Assembly (NCBI GenBank): GCA_037200975.1
Contig: JBBCGI010000001.1
Coordinates: forward strand, 2,542,001 to 2,606,000
Origin: Pseudomonadota bacterium
GTDB lineage: Bacteria > Pseudomonadota > Gammaproteobacteria > Steroidobacterales > Steroidobacteraceae
Length of the DNA: 64,000 nucleotides
Reading direction: 5' to 3'
Position numbers and translations under genes: made by a program
Shown here: piece by piece, positions 52,304 to 61,989 of the stretch
How positions within the stretch are numbered: the stretch's first letter is position 1
Layout: the number at the start of each line of letters is the position of its first letter
The notes under the pieces: model-generated
The model's input: the letters and a program-made list of their open reading frames with translations, nothing else
The model's database searches: none
Told to the model about the DNA's origin: nothing

Positions 52304-54382
52304 TCATTGCACGCTCGCATCGCCGAATTCCGTCGTGCTGATCGACGACATGAGCTGGTTCCAGTTGACCCGCCCGGCGTTGCCGACGATGTCGATGCGC
52401 GGAATCCCCGCGCCCTTGACGATGTAGTACCCCGCTCCCGCCGGCTCGATGCCGGACATCTCGCACACATCGCCGCGCAGTTTGCAGGTGATGCCGAGTT
52501 TGTCGTAGGTGTATTCATCGAAGAACTTGAGCACGCCCGATTGCAGCGCCTGCACCACGCCGCCACCGCCGCCGCCCACGTTCGACAAACTGCTCACGGC
52601 CTTCGCGCTGATGCGATGCCGCGATTTGTCGCCCTTGGGAGTCGCGAGCCGCGCGTCGAATTTCTGCGGCGTCCAGGCAAACAACTCGAGCCCCAGTACG
52701 TCGGCCTCGAGTTTGCCGGTGATGCTGCCCACCTCGAAGGTCTGCGTCACGAGGCCCAGGTCCAGATCGCGCGCGCGCACGTCGGCGAAAAATTGCGGAA
52801 AGTTGCCGAGCGGATCCTGCAGCCGGATGTTGCTGCCGACGATGCTGCCGCCGAACACCTGCGATTCGACGTTGCCGTCGAACGTCAGCATGTTGTTCTT
52901 CAGCGTTACGCCAGGAATGGCGGCAGCCAGGGTGCCGGAAAATTCCGGCCAGCCGAACGCCTTGGCAAGCTTCTGCATGCTGATCGGCTCGACCGCACCC
53001 TTGAACGCGACCTCCATGTTGTCTGCGCCGAGATTGCCCATGACGAAATGGTCGATCGCGAGCGCCCCGTCGAAAATGGGTAGTTTGGTGGGACGGGTCA
53101 GCGCGAAGTTCATGCCGTAGGCGATGAACTCGAGTTCGGCGCCGGCGCCCGACAGGCCATAGGCGCCACCCGACGCCCACGAGAGTTTCGAGGCGCGCGC
53201 CTCGACACCGCCGGCCGGCGCCCAGTACACGTCTCCGTTGACCTTCGACAGATCGAGCCGGCCCTTTTTGTCGTGTAACTCCAGGTCTCGCGGCAACACG
53301 TGCAACGACGTGACCGCGTTGTCGGCGACGCTGACTTCGCCGCTCAAGCCGCCCTCGCTCGCGAGATCGCCGAGCAGGCTCGACGCCAGGGTGATCTGCA
53401 TGAAGCTGGTGTACGCGGCCGGAAACTGCAGTTTCGCGAGCTTGAAATCCCCGCTGAACGAAGGCGTTTCACCAGCGAGATTCACCCGGCCGGCGCCGCT
53501 CACGTCGATGAGCTCCGTCTGCGTGTAGTGCAACGCGTCGATGGCGAGCACGTCGCCGGCGAGCGTGCCGCGCAGCTCGAGCACCAGCGGGTTCTTCGAA
53601 AGATCGAGCAGCACCGGCCCTAACAAAGTCTGCCCCTGCGTGCCCGTGAGGTACACGTCGAGACCGGTCGATGCGTCGTGCAACGTCGCGCGCAGGCGGG
53701 CGGTGGCGTTGACCTTCTCGCCGACGATGGTGCTGGCCTCGTTGGTGAGGTCCACGCCTTCGAGTTTCGCGTCGATATCCGCCACCACGCCCGAGCCCGA
53801 ATCCGCGGCCGCCATTTCGAGACTGACCTTCCCGTCGATCGTGAGGTCGGCCGGAATCTCGATCCACGGCTTCGCGAACTTGCGCAGCGCCGGCAGGGTC
53901 GTCGTGCCCGTTCGCCCCTTCACCTGCCAGCCCTTGTCGTCCATCTGCCCTTCGAAGGCCGCGGCAGTTCCGGCCACCTTGAAATCGCGGCCGCTGAAGG
54001 TGGTGACGCCGGTGTCGGCGCGCAGCTCGGCCGAGATATTCATGTCGAGCACGCCGGTCGGGCCACCCCGGCCGGTGAACCGGCCCGCGGCGCAGCCGAA
54101 TCTCGGATCCGCGATCACGGGCCGCGCACAGGTCAGCGAAAGATTGGTGAGCCTGCCCACCGGATCGGGCAGCGTCGCCGCCTGGGCTTTCACAGTCAGG
54201 CTGGTTTGTTGGTCGGCGAGCAGGTCGAGGCGCACGCTCGCGCCGGCCACCGGAATACCCGCCACGGTGAGTTCACGAACTTCGAGCACGATGGCGTCTA
54301 CCGCCCGCGCCACCGGCGCGAGACTCATCAATGACAAGGCGCCGGTCAGAGCCAGGTACCGGTAGTGGGCGTGCCGCGACAT
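52304..54382 (-). CDS. ydbH: YdbH-type intermembrane phospholipid transport protein
   Basis: 692 residues, shorter than the roughly 880 of E. coli YdbH. A signal or anchor (LALTGALSLMSLAPVARA) is followed by long AsmA-like beta strands and a C-terminal part YTYDKLGITCKLRGDVCEMSG and GIPRIDIVGNAGRVNW that is typical of YdbH. It is an AsmA-like bridge thought to carry phospholipids to the outer membrane, overlapping in role with TamB. The YdbL-like gene is next on the strand. Both TamB and YdbH being in one window is notable. Confidence 0.85.
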   Translation of the reverse strand: MSRHAHYRYLALTGALSLMSLAPVARAVDAIVLEVRELTVAGIPVAGASVRLDLLADQQTSLTVKAQAATLPDPVGRLTNLSLTCARPVIADPRFGCAAGRFTGRGGPTGVLDMNISAELRADTGVTTFSGRDFKVAGTAAAFEGQMDDKGWQVKGRTGTTTLPALRKFAKPWIEIPADLTIDGKVSLEMAAADSGSGVVADIDAKLEGVDLTNEASTIVGEKVNATARLRATLHDASTGLDVYLTGTQGQTLLGPVLLDLSKNPLVLELRGTLAGDVLAIDALHYTQTELIDVSGAGRVNLAGETPSFSGDFKLAKLQFPAAYTSFMQITLASSLLGDLASEGGLSGEVSVADNAVTSLHVLPRDLELHDKKGRLDLSKVNGDVYWAPAGGVEARASKLSWASGGAYGLSGAGAELEFIAYGMNFALTRPTKLPIFDGALAIDHFVMGNLGADNMEVAFKGAVEPISMQKLAKAFGWPEFSGTLAAAIPGVTLKNNMLTFDGNVESQVFGGSIVGSNIRLQDPLGNFPQFFADVRARDLDLGLVTQTFEVGSITGKLEADVLGLELFAWTPQKFDARLATPKGDKSRHRISAKAVSSLSNVGGGGGGVVQALQSGVLKFFDEYTYDKLGITCKLRGDVCEMSGIEPAGAGYYIVKGAGIPRIDIVGNAGRVNWNQLMSSISTTEFGDASVQ

Positions 54383-54536
54383 GGGGCGCGATTGTAGCGC
54401 CGGCCCCGCCCGTGCCCCTGCCGGAAGGCCGAATGCCCCGAAGGGCTTCCCATTTAACGATTTCAGGTACTTGGCAACAATTCCTTAACACTCCCGTCAT
54501 TGCGCTGCCTTGTGCCCGGCCGAGACTGCCTGTCCC

Positions 54537-55070
54537 ATGGCTACCCCTATCTCGCTGCTCGAACGATTCGACGCCGCCGAATACCGGTTCTGCCGCCGTC
54601 TCAACCGCGGAGTGCAACACCGCTCGGTGCGAGTGTTCTTCATGGCCGCCAGCCGGCTCGGCGACGGCGTCATCTGGTACATCCTGATGGCGGTGCTGCC
54701 CCTCATGTACGGCGAGCGCGGCTTCAAGGTCGCCTTGATCATGCTGGCGACCAGCGCGGTCGGTCTTGCGGTGTACAAACTCCTCAAACGCACCTTCGTG
54801 CGCGAACGGCCGTTCATCCGTCACGCGGGCATTTCGCTCGCCGGCGCGCCGCTCGATCGTTACAGCTTCCCGTCTGGCCACACGTTGCACGCCGCCGCTT
54901 TTACCTGGCAGGCCTGCGCCGCGTTTCCGGAACTCGCGCCGGCATTGATACCGCTGGCACTGGCGATCGCCGCGTCGCGTGTCGTGCTGGGACTGCACTA
55001 TCCCACCGACGTGCTGGTCGGCGCCTTGTTAGGCGTGGCGAGCGGCGCGATCGGCGCGTCGTTCACCTGA
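54537..55070 (+). CDS. PAP2-type membrane phosphatase
   Basis: 177 residues from ATG 54537 (GTG 54510 possible). The acid-phosphatase motifs are in order: KLLKRTFVRERP, FPSGHT and SRVVLGLHYPTDV, within about five membrane segments. Members dephosphorylate phosphatidate, undecaprenyl diphosphate or similar lipids. It ends two bases before the glycosyltransferase start, so the two probably act in one lipid pathway. Confidence 0.9.
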   Translation: MATPISLLERFDAAEYRFCRRLNRGVQHRSVRVFFMAASRLGDGVIWYILMAVLPLMYGERGFKVALIMLATSAVGLAVYKLLKRTFVRERPFIRHAGISLAGAPLDRYSFPSGHTLHAAAFTWQACAAFPELAPALIPLALAIAASRVVLGLHYPTDVLVGALLGVASGAIGASFT

Positions 55071-55072
55071 CG

Positions 55073-56287
55073 ATGCGGGTCACGTTCGTCTCGGACGTCT
55101 ATTTTCCGCGAGTCAACGGCGTCTCCACTTCGATCCGCACGTTTCGCGGCGATCTCGCGCAGGCGGGTGTCGAAACCAGACTGGTCATCCCTGAATATCC
55201 GGGTGCGCCCGCGGATACCGAGCCCGGCATCATTCGCGTCCCTTCGGGCGGCGTGCCGCGCGATCCCGAAGACCGGCGTTTTCTCGGCGGCCCGCTCAAA
55301 CGCGCGCTGAATGCAGATCTCGCGGCGCAGACGGATCTGGTGCACATCCATACACCGTTCATCGCCCACTACGCCGGTGTGCGGTTCGCGCGCCAGTACG
55401 GCTTGCCGGTGGTCGCGACGTATCACACCTTCTTCGAAGACTACCTGCACCACTACGTGCCCGTGCTGCCGCGTCGCATCGGCCGCTTCCTCGCGCGCCG
55501 CTTCACGTTGTCCCAGTGCGATGACGTCGCCGCATTGATCTCGCCGAGCGCCCCGATGCGCGATGCATTGCTCGCCTACGGCGTGAACACCCCGATCGAA
55601 GTGTTGCCGACCGGCTTGCCGGCGGAAACGCTGCTACGCGGCGACGGCGCGAAGTTTCGCCAGCAGTTCGATCTGCCGGCCGCTCAGCCGCTGCTGCTGT
55701 ACGTCGGCCGCGTGGCATTCGAGAAGAACATCGATTTCCTGCTGCGCATGTTCGTGAAACTGCGCGCGCAACGCCCCGACGCATTGTTCGTCATCGCGGG
55801 AGAAGGCCCGGCGCGTGAACACCTGGTGAAACTCGCGCGCGAGCTCGGGGTCGCCGAGTCGACGCGTTTCATCGGTTATCTCGATCGCCGCACCGACCTG
55901 CCGAATTGTTATGCGGCGGGCGATGCGTTCGTGTTTGCTTCGCGCACCGAGACACAAGGATTGGTGCTGCTCGAGGCGATGGCGCAGGGCACGCCGGTCG
56001 TCTCGACCGCGGAACTCGGCACGCGCTCGATACTCACGCCCGGGTGCGGCGCCTTCGTCGTTCCCGAAGAGGAACAGGTGTTCGCGCAGCAAGTAGTGAA
56101 CGCGCTGGCGCTGAAGCAGGATGATCCGCGCCGCGCGCAATTGCGCGCTCACGCCGAATCCTGGGCCTCGCACGCGATGGCGCGGCGGTTGATCTCGTTC
56201 TACGAACGGGTCATCGCGGAGGCGCAGGAATCGGTTCGAGTGAACGGACGGGGCCCGTTCCGGACCCCGTCGCGCGTGGAGCCGTAG
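55073..56287 (+). CDS. GT4 family glycosyltransferase, probably lipid-directed
   Basis: 404 residues from ATG 55073. The N-terminal Rossmann domain has VTFVSDVYFPRVNGVSTSIR and ATYHTFFEDYLHHY; the C-terminal one has LLYVGRVAFEKNI and the EX7E-type loop FASRTETQGLVLLEAMAQG. This group includes glycosyl-diacylglycerol synthases and mannosyltransferases. With a PAP2 phosphatase just before it, synthesis of a glycolipid from diacylglycerol is a reasonable guess, not proven. Confidence 0.9.
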   Translation: MRVTFVSDVYFPRVNGVSTSIRTFRGDLAQAGVETRLVIPEYPGAPADTEPGIIRVPSGGVPRDPEDRRFLGGPLKRALNADLAAQTDLVHIHTPFIAHYAGVRFARQYGLPVVATYHTFFEDYLHHYVPVLPRRIGRFLARRFTLSQCDDVAALISPSAPMRDALLAYGVNTPIEVLPTGLPAETLLRGDGAKFRQQFDLPAAQPLLLYVGRVAFEKNIDFLLRMFVKLRAQRPDALFVIAGEGPAREHLVKLARELGVAESTRFIGYLDRRTDLPNCYAAGDAFVFASRTETQGLVLLEAMAQGTPVVSTAELGTRSILTPGCGAFVVPEEEQVFAQQVVNALALKQDDPRRAQLRAHAESWASHAMARRLISFYERVIAEAQESVRVNGRGPFRTPSRVEP

Positions 56288-56373
56288 CTCCGAAGAATGC
56301 TGCGGGATGAAGCACATCTCGCAGCGGTTGGGGTGGCTCGCACCAAGACCCCGATCGACTTTGCCCAAAAATT

Positions 56374-56607
56374 TCAGGGCCGTCGATCCACTGTCACCTG
56401 CTCGACGCACTTACCTTCGCCATCGCAGGAAACTTCGACAGCGCGAGTATGCGACTCGCGATTTGCAGGATTGCGCGCGGTGGCGCCGGAAAATTCGTCA
56501 TTCGTGCGCTGGATCACACAGGTCGTGGAGTGCTCGAGGACATCTGATATCCGGTAGTTCGCCGCGCGGTTGGCGGTGTCGGATTCCTTGTCACGCGCCC
56601 CTGACAT
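56374..56607 (-). CDS. Small hypothetical protein
   Basis: 77 residues from ATG 56607 to TGA 56374. Codon third positions follow the GC-rich pattern of real genes here, and the protein is balanced (ISDVLEHSTTCVIQRTND, then EVSCDGEGKCVEQV), unlike Arg/Ala-rich shadows. It has three Cys. No signal peptide or known domain is seen. It lies alone in a gap of about 650 bases between the GT4 gene and the receiver gene; a clear ribosome site is missing. Confidence 0.55.
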   Translation of the reverse strand: MSGARDKESDTANRAANYRISDVLEHSTTCVIQRTNDEFSGATARNPANRESHTRAVEVSCDGEGKCVEQVTVDRRP

Positions 56608-56937
56608 TTCGCACTTCAACTCGCGCCATTCCCCTGCGTGCCCGTGCGCCCGTTTTCGGTGCGCTGATGCTGGCAGGTTCGAAAGCGCGGTCGCGTTTCG
56701 CGTCGGGTGCGTACCATGCGCGAACCGTGTCCGCGGCGCGCGACCGCGATATCTGCGACAAACGCCGATGCGACAGTGCCGAAAAAGTTTACGGTTTTCC
56801 TGCGAGTCACGAATCCCAACTGAAAAAAAGTGGGGTGTCGCCGGGTGGAACGCGCGCATCCCGCGCGCGATGACGCTAAACTTTCCATAAATCCGCTGAT
56901 GTGTTCCGCCGATCCGTTGAATTGGGGAGGAGTACTG
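56608..56937. other. Intergenic stretch without a recognised gene
   Basis: About 330 bases upstream of the receiver gene, somewhat richer in A/T near 56780-56900. Open frames on both strands here read as shadows. The only clear signal is the GGGGAGGAG ribosome site at its right end. A promoter for the receiver gene probably lies here but no box stands out. Confidence 0.5.
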
Positions 56938-58101
56938 ATGTCTGCCAAGCGAGCCTTGGTCGTGGACGATTCGAAGTCCGCGCGCGCGTTCCTGTCGCGA
57001 ATTCTCGAGCGTCACGAGATCGCCGTCGACGCCGCGGAGTCCGCGGAGGCCGCCATCGACTACCTCACGCGCAACAAACCCGACGTGATCTTCATGGATC
57101 ACATGATGCCGGGCATGGACGGCTTCCAGGCCGTGCAATCGATCAAGAACAATCCGCGCACCTCGACCATTCCCATCCTCATGTACACCTCGCAGGAAGG
57201 GGACCTGTATCTCGGCCAGGCGCGCGCGCTCGGTGCCGAAGGCGTGTTGCCCAAGCAGATCAAGCAGGCCGACGTCACCAAGATGCTCTATCAGCTGCGC
57301 CTGGTCGCCGACCGCCGCGGCGGCGAGCAAACTACATTCCGCGCGTTGTCCCGCGCCGGGGATCTGACGCCCGCCAACGAATCGACGATCCTCGTGCACG
57401 ACAAACCGCCGGCCGAGCCTACGCCGGCGCCCAGCGACACCGCCGCCGCCGGCCCCGACGACTCCTCGCAGTTCTCGCAGCTGTTGCCGCGGATGACGCT
57501 CGAGATCCGTGCGGCGCTCGACAACTCGCTGCAGAAGGAAATTGCCGCGCTGCGCAGCTATATCGGCGCGACGTTCGACTCCCATTCGGAGCGGTTGCAG
57601 GGCGACCTGTCCGCGTTGCTGCCCGCCACGCGCTCGCCCGATCTCGACATGCCGACGCTCGTGCCCGAGCGGCGCACCGCCGCGGTTTTCGGCTGGTCGT
57701 TCGCGGTGCTCGCGCTCGCGGGTGCCGCGGTGATGTCGTACCTGTGGTGGAACCAGGGTGCCGAGATCGCCGCGCTGCATACCGATCTCGATGCCGCGTA
57801 TGCGGAAGTCGAAACGCTGCGCGCCCGCCCGGTAGTAGTTAGTCCGCCGCCGGCCGCGGAGCCGGTCGACGAGAATGCCGTCGTGCCCGCCGCCGATGCG
57901 CCCGATGCCGCCAGCGCGAGCTCTGCTGCCGTCGAGCTGGTCCCCGCGAACGGCAGCGTGGTGGCGGCCCCGCCCGCGGCGGTTGCCGTCCATACGCCGG
58001 CACCGGCCGTGGTCGCGCCCGCGGCAGAGACACAGCCGGCGCCCGCGGCTTCGAGCGCGCCCGCGGCCACCGCCGAACCGCAGCCCATCCAGGCGAAGTG
58101 A
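56938..58101 (+). CDS. Receiver-domain protein with a membrane anchor and Pro/Ala tail
   Basis: 387 residues. Residues 1-120 are a response-regulator receiver with Asp10-Asp11, phospho-acceptor Asp54 (IFMDHMMPG) and Lys106. A linker and a helical region (TLEIRAALDNSLQKEIAALR) follow, then one transmembrane segment (about 245-268, FGWSFAVLALAGAAVMSYLW), a short coiled coil and a Pro/Ala-rich tail that would face the periplasm. A receiver joined to a transmembrane helix is unusual; the output is unknown. No kinase is adjacent. It overlaps the next gene (GTGA). Confidence 0.88.
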   Translation: MSAKRALVVDDSKSARAFLSRILERHEIAVDAAESAEAAIDYLTRNKPDVIFMDHMMPGMDGFQAVQSIKNNPRTSTIPILMYTSQEGDLYLGQARALGAEGVLPKQIKQADVTKMLYQLRLVADRRGGEQTTFRALSRAGDLTPANESTILVHDKPPAEPTPAPSDTAAAGPDDSSQFSQLLPRMTLEIRAALDNSLQKEIAALRSYIGATFDSHSERLQGDLSALLPATRSPDLDMPTLVPERRTAAVFGWSFAVLALAGAAVMSYLWWNQGAEIAALHTDLDAAYAEVETLRARPVVVSPPPAAEPVDENAVVPAADAPDAASASSAAVELVPANGSVVAAPPAAVAVHTPAPAVVAPAAETQPAPAASSAPAATAEPQPIQAK

Positions 58102-59102
58102 CGGACGCGCCCGGCGACACGTTTTCCCCACCGCGCTGGCTGCGCGGCCGGCATTTCCAGACCATCCTGCCGAACTGGCCGGCGCGCCGCGCACGCGTCG
58201 AGCGGCGCGCGATCCCGGTGCGCGCCGCGAGCGAAGAGCTGCTGCTCGACTGCGGCGATGGCGTCACGCTCCAGGCCTTTCATTCGAGCCCCGCCAGACG
58301 CGGCCGCGAGCCCGGGAAAAAAGTGGCGGTGCTGTTGCACGGCTGGGAGGGCAGCGCCGAATCGCAGTACCAGCTGTCGCTGGCGCAGACGCTGTTCGAG
58401 CAGGGACTCGAAGTCGTGCGCCTCAACCTGCGCGATCACGGCGCCACGCATCACCTCAATCGCGAACTGTTTCATTCCTGCCGCCTGCCTGAAGTCGTCG
58501 GGGCGGTGCAGGCGCTGGCGCGGCGTTTCCCCATGCCGATGGTGCTGGCGGGTTTCTCGCTCGGCGGCAATTTCATGCTGCGGGTGGCCGCGCATCGCGA
58601 GGGGCGGCAACTGCCGATCGAGCGCGTCATCGCCATCTCGCCCGTGCTCGATCCGGCCATCACCATCGACACGCTCGAGCAGGGCCTCTCCATCTACGAG
58701 CGTTACTTCATCCTCAAGTGGGGCCGCTCGCTCGGTCGCAAACAACTGGCCTGGCCCGACCTCTATGATTTCGAAGAGATGTTGCGACTCAAGAGCCTGC
58801 GCGAGATGACGCGGCAGATGGTTCTGCGTCACACCGAGTATCCGTCCCTCGAGGAGTATCTCGCGGGCTACGCCATCACGGGCGATCGTCTGACAACTCT
58901 CACGGCTCCAGCCACTGTGTTCACGTCGCTCGACGACCCGATCATCGCGGCGAATGATCTGAACCGGCTGGCGCGCGCGCCCCGTCTGGAAATCGTCACG
59001 ACCGCCCACGGTGGCCACTGCGGCTTCATCGAAGGCCTGCGCGACGGCAACTGGATCGACCGGCAGATGGTCGAATTGCTGTCGCGGAACCGGGACAGCT
59101 AG
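58098..59102 (+). CDS. YheT-type alpha/beta hydrolase
   Basis: 334 residues from GTG 58098, which overlaps the receiver stop. The N-terminal motif WLRGRHFQTILPNW is the YheT/ABHD1-3 hallmark. The hydrolase parts are LLHGWEGS, nucleophile AGFSLGGNF, acid in TSLDDPII and His in HGGHCGF. Relatives are esterases or lipases of uncertain substrate. Coupling to a membrane-anchored receiver is unusual and without known parallel to me. Confidence 0.9.
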   Translation: MTDAPGDTFSPPRWLRGRHFQTILPNWPARRARVERRAIPVRAASEELLLDCGDGVTLQAFHSSPARRGREPGKKVAVLLHGWEGSAESQYQLSLAQTLFEQGLEVVRLNLRDHGATHHLNRELFHSCRLPEVVGAVQALARRFPMPMVLAGFSLGGNFMLRVAAHREGRQLPIERVIAISPVLDPAITIDTLEQGLSIYERYFILKWGRSLGRKQLAWPDLYDFEEMLRLKSLREMTRQMVLRHTEYPSLEEYLAGYAITGDRLTTLTAPATVFTSLDDPIIAANDLNRLARAPRLEIVTTAHGGHCGFIEGLRDGNWIDRQMVELLSRNRDS

Positions 59103-59172
59103 GCGGCCCCACGCGAGTGTGGTGAGCTGCTAACAACCCGGGACGAGGGCCCGGAAAGGTGAGGTCTCGATC

Positions 59173-61989
59173 ATGCGTAAATCGGCGCGAAACGCTGCGT
59201 GTCTGTTCATTCAGGCGGTGGCGCTGCTGCTCGTGGCATGTGGCGGTACCGGCGGCACGTCCGAAAGCGAACCGCCGCCACCGGCGGCAGACATCACGCC
59301 GCCCACGGTACCGGCGGGCGTGACTTCCGTCGCACAGAGCCCCACCAGCATCCTCGTGACCTGGACCGCATCCACCGATGCCGGCACCGGTGTCGCCGGA
59401 TATCTCGTGTACCGCGGCGCGAGCGCCACGGCGATCGCGACCGTGACGGGGACGAGTTACACCGACACCGCGCTCGCCGCCGCCACCAGCTACAGCTACA
59501 CGGTGCGTTCTTTCGATCGCGCCACGCCGCGCAATGAATCCGCGCCATCCGCCGCGGCCAATGCGACCACGCCCGCCGCGCCCGTGGCCGATACGACTCC
59601 GCCCAGCGTGCCGGCGGGCGTCACCGCCGTGGCGCAGTCCTCGACGCAGGTGCGGGTGAGCTGGAGCGCGTCGACCGATGCCAGCGGCATCGGCGGATAT
59701 CACGTGTTCCGCAATGGCGGCGCAACCGCCATCGCGACCGTGACCGCGACTAACTACACGGACGGCGGCCTCACCGCCTCGACGGCCTACACGTACACCG
59801 TCAGCGCCTTCGATACCGCGACGCCGGTGAACGAATCGGCGCTGTCGGGACCGGTCAGCGCGACCACGGCCGCGCCGTCCGCCGGCGGTCTCGATGGCCG
59901 GCCCGCGAATGCCACCTGCCTCGCGGGCGATCCGCCGAGCACGAACATTTCGATCGCCGTGCAGCGCGTTTTCCCGAACCTGCCGAATTTCACCCAGCCG
60001 GTCGCCATGCTGCAGGCGCCGGGCAACTCCGCCCGCTGGTACGTCGTGCAGAAAACCGGGTCGGTGCGCGTGTTCGACAACGCGCCGGGAGTTTCGACCA
60101 CCAGCGAGTTCATCAACCTCGCCTCGAGACTCAATTCCGCCCCGGGCAGCGACCAGGACGAACGCGGTCTGCTGGGAATGGCGTTTCATCCTGACTACCC
60201 GGCCGATCCGCGCGTGTTCTTCTATTACACGGGCAGCAATCCGGGCCTGGTGGATCGCGTGTCGCAGTTCCGGCTGGCCGCGGGCGGCGCGACACTCGAT
60301 CCGGCCAGCGAAATCGTGTTGTTCAACGTCGCCGATCCGGAATCCAACCATAACGGCGGCAACATCGCGTTCGGGCCGGATGGCTTCCTGTACATCGGAA
60401 TCGGTGACGGTGGGGGCGCCAACGATGGGCACGGCAGCATCGGTAATGGCCAGTTGTTGACTACCTTGCTCGGCAAGATGCTGCGCATCGATGTGTCGGC
60501 CACGACGCTGGCCAACACCTACACGATCCCGCCGACCAACCCGTACGCGGCCAACACGCGTTGCAATACCAACGGCACCGGTTCGGCCAACTGCCCGGAG
60601 ATCTTCGCCTTCGGCTTCCGCAATCCATGGCGCTGGAGTTTCGACCGCGGCAGCGGCGAGTTGTGGCTCAACGACGTCGGCCAGGGCGCCATCGAGGAAG
60701 TCGACAAGGTGACGCTGGGCGGAAACTACGGCTGGCGCTGTTTCGAGGGCACCAACGCGTTCAACAGCACCTGCGGTTCGAACCCGAATCCGATCCCGCC
60801 GGTCGCGCAATACACGCACTCGTTCGGCTTTTCGACCACCGGCGGTTTCGTCTATCGCGGCAGCACGATCCCGAACCTGCACGGCCGCTACGTGTTCGGC
60901 GATTTCGGCGGCGGCCTGTGGAACATCTCGCGCGCCACGACACCGACCCAGACGCTGGGTGCCGGCCTGTCTACCGGGCTGCAGATATCCTCCTTCGGCC
61001 AGGACACCGACGGCGAGGTTTATATCGTTCACCTCGGCGGCACGCTGCACAAGATCGTGCCGGGCAGCGGCGGTGGCCGCGCGATTCCCAACCAGCTGTC
61101 GCAGACCGGCTGTGTCAATCCGGCCGATCCCAAACTACCGGCGGCGGGGTTGATTCCGTACGCGCCCAACGCGCCGTTCTACTCGGACGACGCGATCAAG
61201 GGGCGCTGGCTGGCGTTGCCGGGCGCGGAGCGCATCACTGTCACCGCCAGCAATGATTTCGATTTCCCGAACGGCAGCGTGCTGGTGAAGAACTTCTCGC
61301 TGGGTGCGCAGCTGGTCGAGACGCGGCTGTTCATGCGTCACAGCGATGGCGTCTGGGCCGGATATACCTATGAGTGGAACGCGGGTGGCACCGAGGCCAC
61401 GCGCGTCGTCGGCGGCAAGACCGTGACCGTGGGTGGGCAGACCTGGCAGTTCCCGAGCGAGGCGCAATGTCTGCAATGCCACTCCGTGGCAGCCGGGCGC
61501 ACGCTCGGCCTCGAAATCGGCCAGTTGAACGGCGACTTCGGTTATCCGACCGGGCGCACCGCCAATCAGCTAACTACCTTGAACGCCATCGATACGCTGA
61601 CGCCGGCGCTGGCGCAGGCACCGGCCCAGCTGCCGGTGATTCCCAACCCGTTCGGCAGTGCTGCGCTCGGCCAGCGCGCGCGGGCCTACCTGCATTCGAA
61701 CTGTGCGTATTGCCATCAGCCCGGCGGCCCCGCCCCGACCGACATGGACTTCCGATACACCACAGCGTTGTCGGCGACGAATACCTGCGACATCACGCCG
61801 GACCGCGGCGACCTGGGAATCACCGACCCGCGCCGCATCGCCCCCGGTTCCGCCGCGCGCTCCGTCGTGGTGGCGCGAGTGAATCGCACCGACGCAGACG
61901 CCATGCCGCCGCTCATGCGCCACAAGATCGACACGGCGGGAGTACAGCTGCTCACCAACTGGGTGAACGGCCTGACCACCTGCAACTAA
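59173..61989 (+). CDS. Lipoprotein: two FnIII domains, PQQ-type sugar-dehydrogenase propeller, two heme c sites
   Basis: 938 residues. Lipobox LLVACGG gives a lipid-anchored Cys23. Two fibronectin III domains follow (about 44-132 and 142-235). Then a soluble glucose-dehydrogenase-type propeller (about 255-640) with DQDERGLLGMAFHPDY and GGNIAFGPDGFLYIGIGDGG. The C-terminal part has two heme-binding motifs, CLQCH (766) and CAYCH (844). The plan suggests a PQQ enzyme that passes electrons to its own hemes, possibly outside the cell. The stop codon lies in the first bases of element C. Confidence 0.85.
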   Translation: MRKSARNAACLFIQAVALLLVACGGTGGTSESEPPPPAADITPPTVPAGVTSVAQSPTSILVTWTASTDAGTGVAGYLVYRGASATAIATVTGTSYTDTALAAATSYSYTVRSFDRATPRNESAPSAAANATTPAAPVADTTPPSVPAGVTAVAQSSTQVRVSWSASTDASGIGGYHVFRNGGATAIATVTATNYTDGGLTASTAYTYTVSAFDTATPVNESALSGPVSATTAAPSAGGLDGRPANATCLAGDPPSTNISIAVQRVFPNLPNFTQPVAMLQAPGNSARWYVVQKTGSVRVFDNAPGVSTTSEFINLASRLNSAPGSDQDERGLLGMAFHPDYPADPRVFFYYTGSNPGLVDRVSQFRLAAGGATLDPASEIVLFNVADPESNHNGGNIAFGPDGFLYIGIGDGGGANDGHGSIGNGQLLTTLLGKMLRIDVSATTLANTYTIPPTNPYAANTRCNTNGTGSANCPEIFAFGFRNPWRWSFDRGSGELWLNDVGQGAIEEVDKVTLGGNYGWRCFEGTNAFNSTCGSNPNPIPPVAQYTHSFGFSTTGGFVYRGSTIPNLHGRYVFGDFGGGLWNISRATTPTQTLGAGLSTGLQISSFGQDTDGEVYIVHLGGTLHKIVPGSGGGRAIPNQLSQTGCVNPADPKLPAAGLIPYAPNAPFYSDDAIKGRWLALPGAERITVTASNDFDFPNGSVLVKNFSLGAQLVETRLFMRHSDGVWAGYTYEWNAGGTEATRVVGGKTVTVGGQTWQFPSEAQCLQCHSVAAGRTLGLEIGQLNGDFGYPTGRTANQLTTLNAIDTLTPALAQAPAQLPVIPNPFGSAALGQRARAYLHSNCAYCHQPGGPAPTDMDFRYTTALSATNTCDITPDRGDLGITDPRRIAPGSAARSVVVARVNRTDADAMPPLMRHKIDTAGVQLLTNWVNGLTTCN

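Noticed and set aside
10340-61575. Scattered CTAACAA/CTAACTA words as possible uptake or motif sequences
   Set aside because: A rough count by eye is not above what base composition predicts, and the flanks vary.
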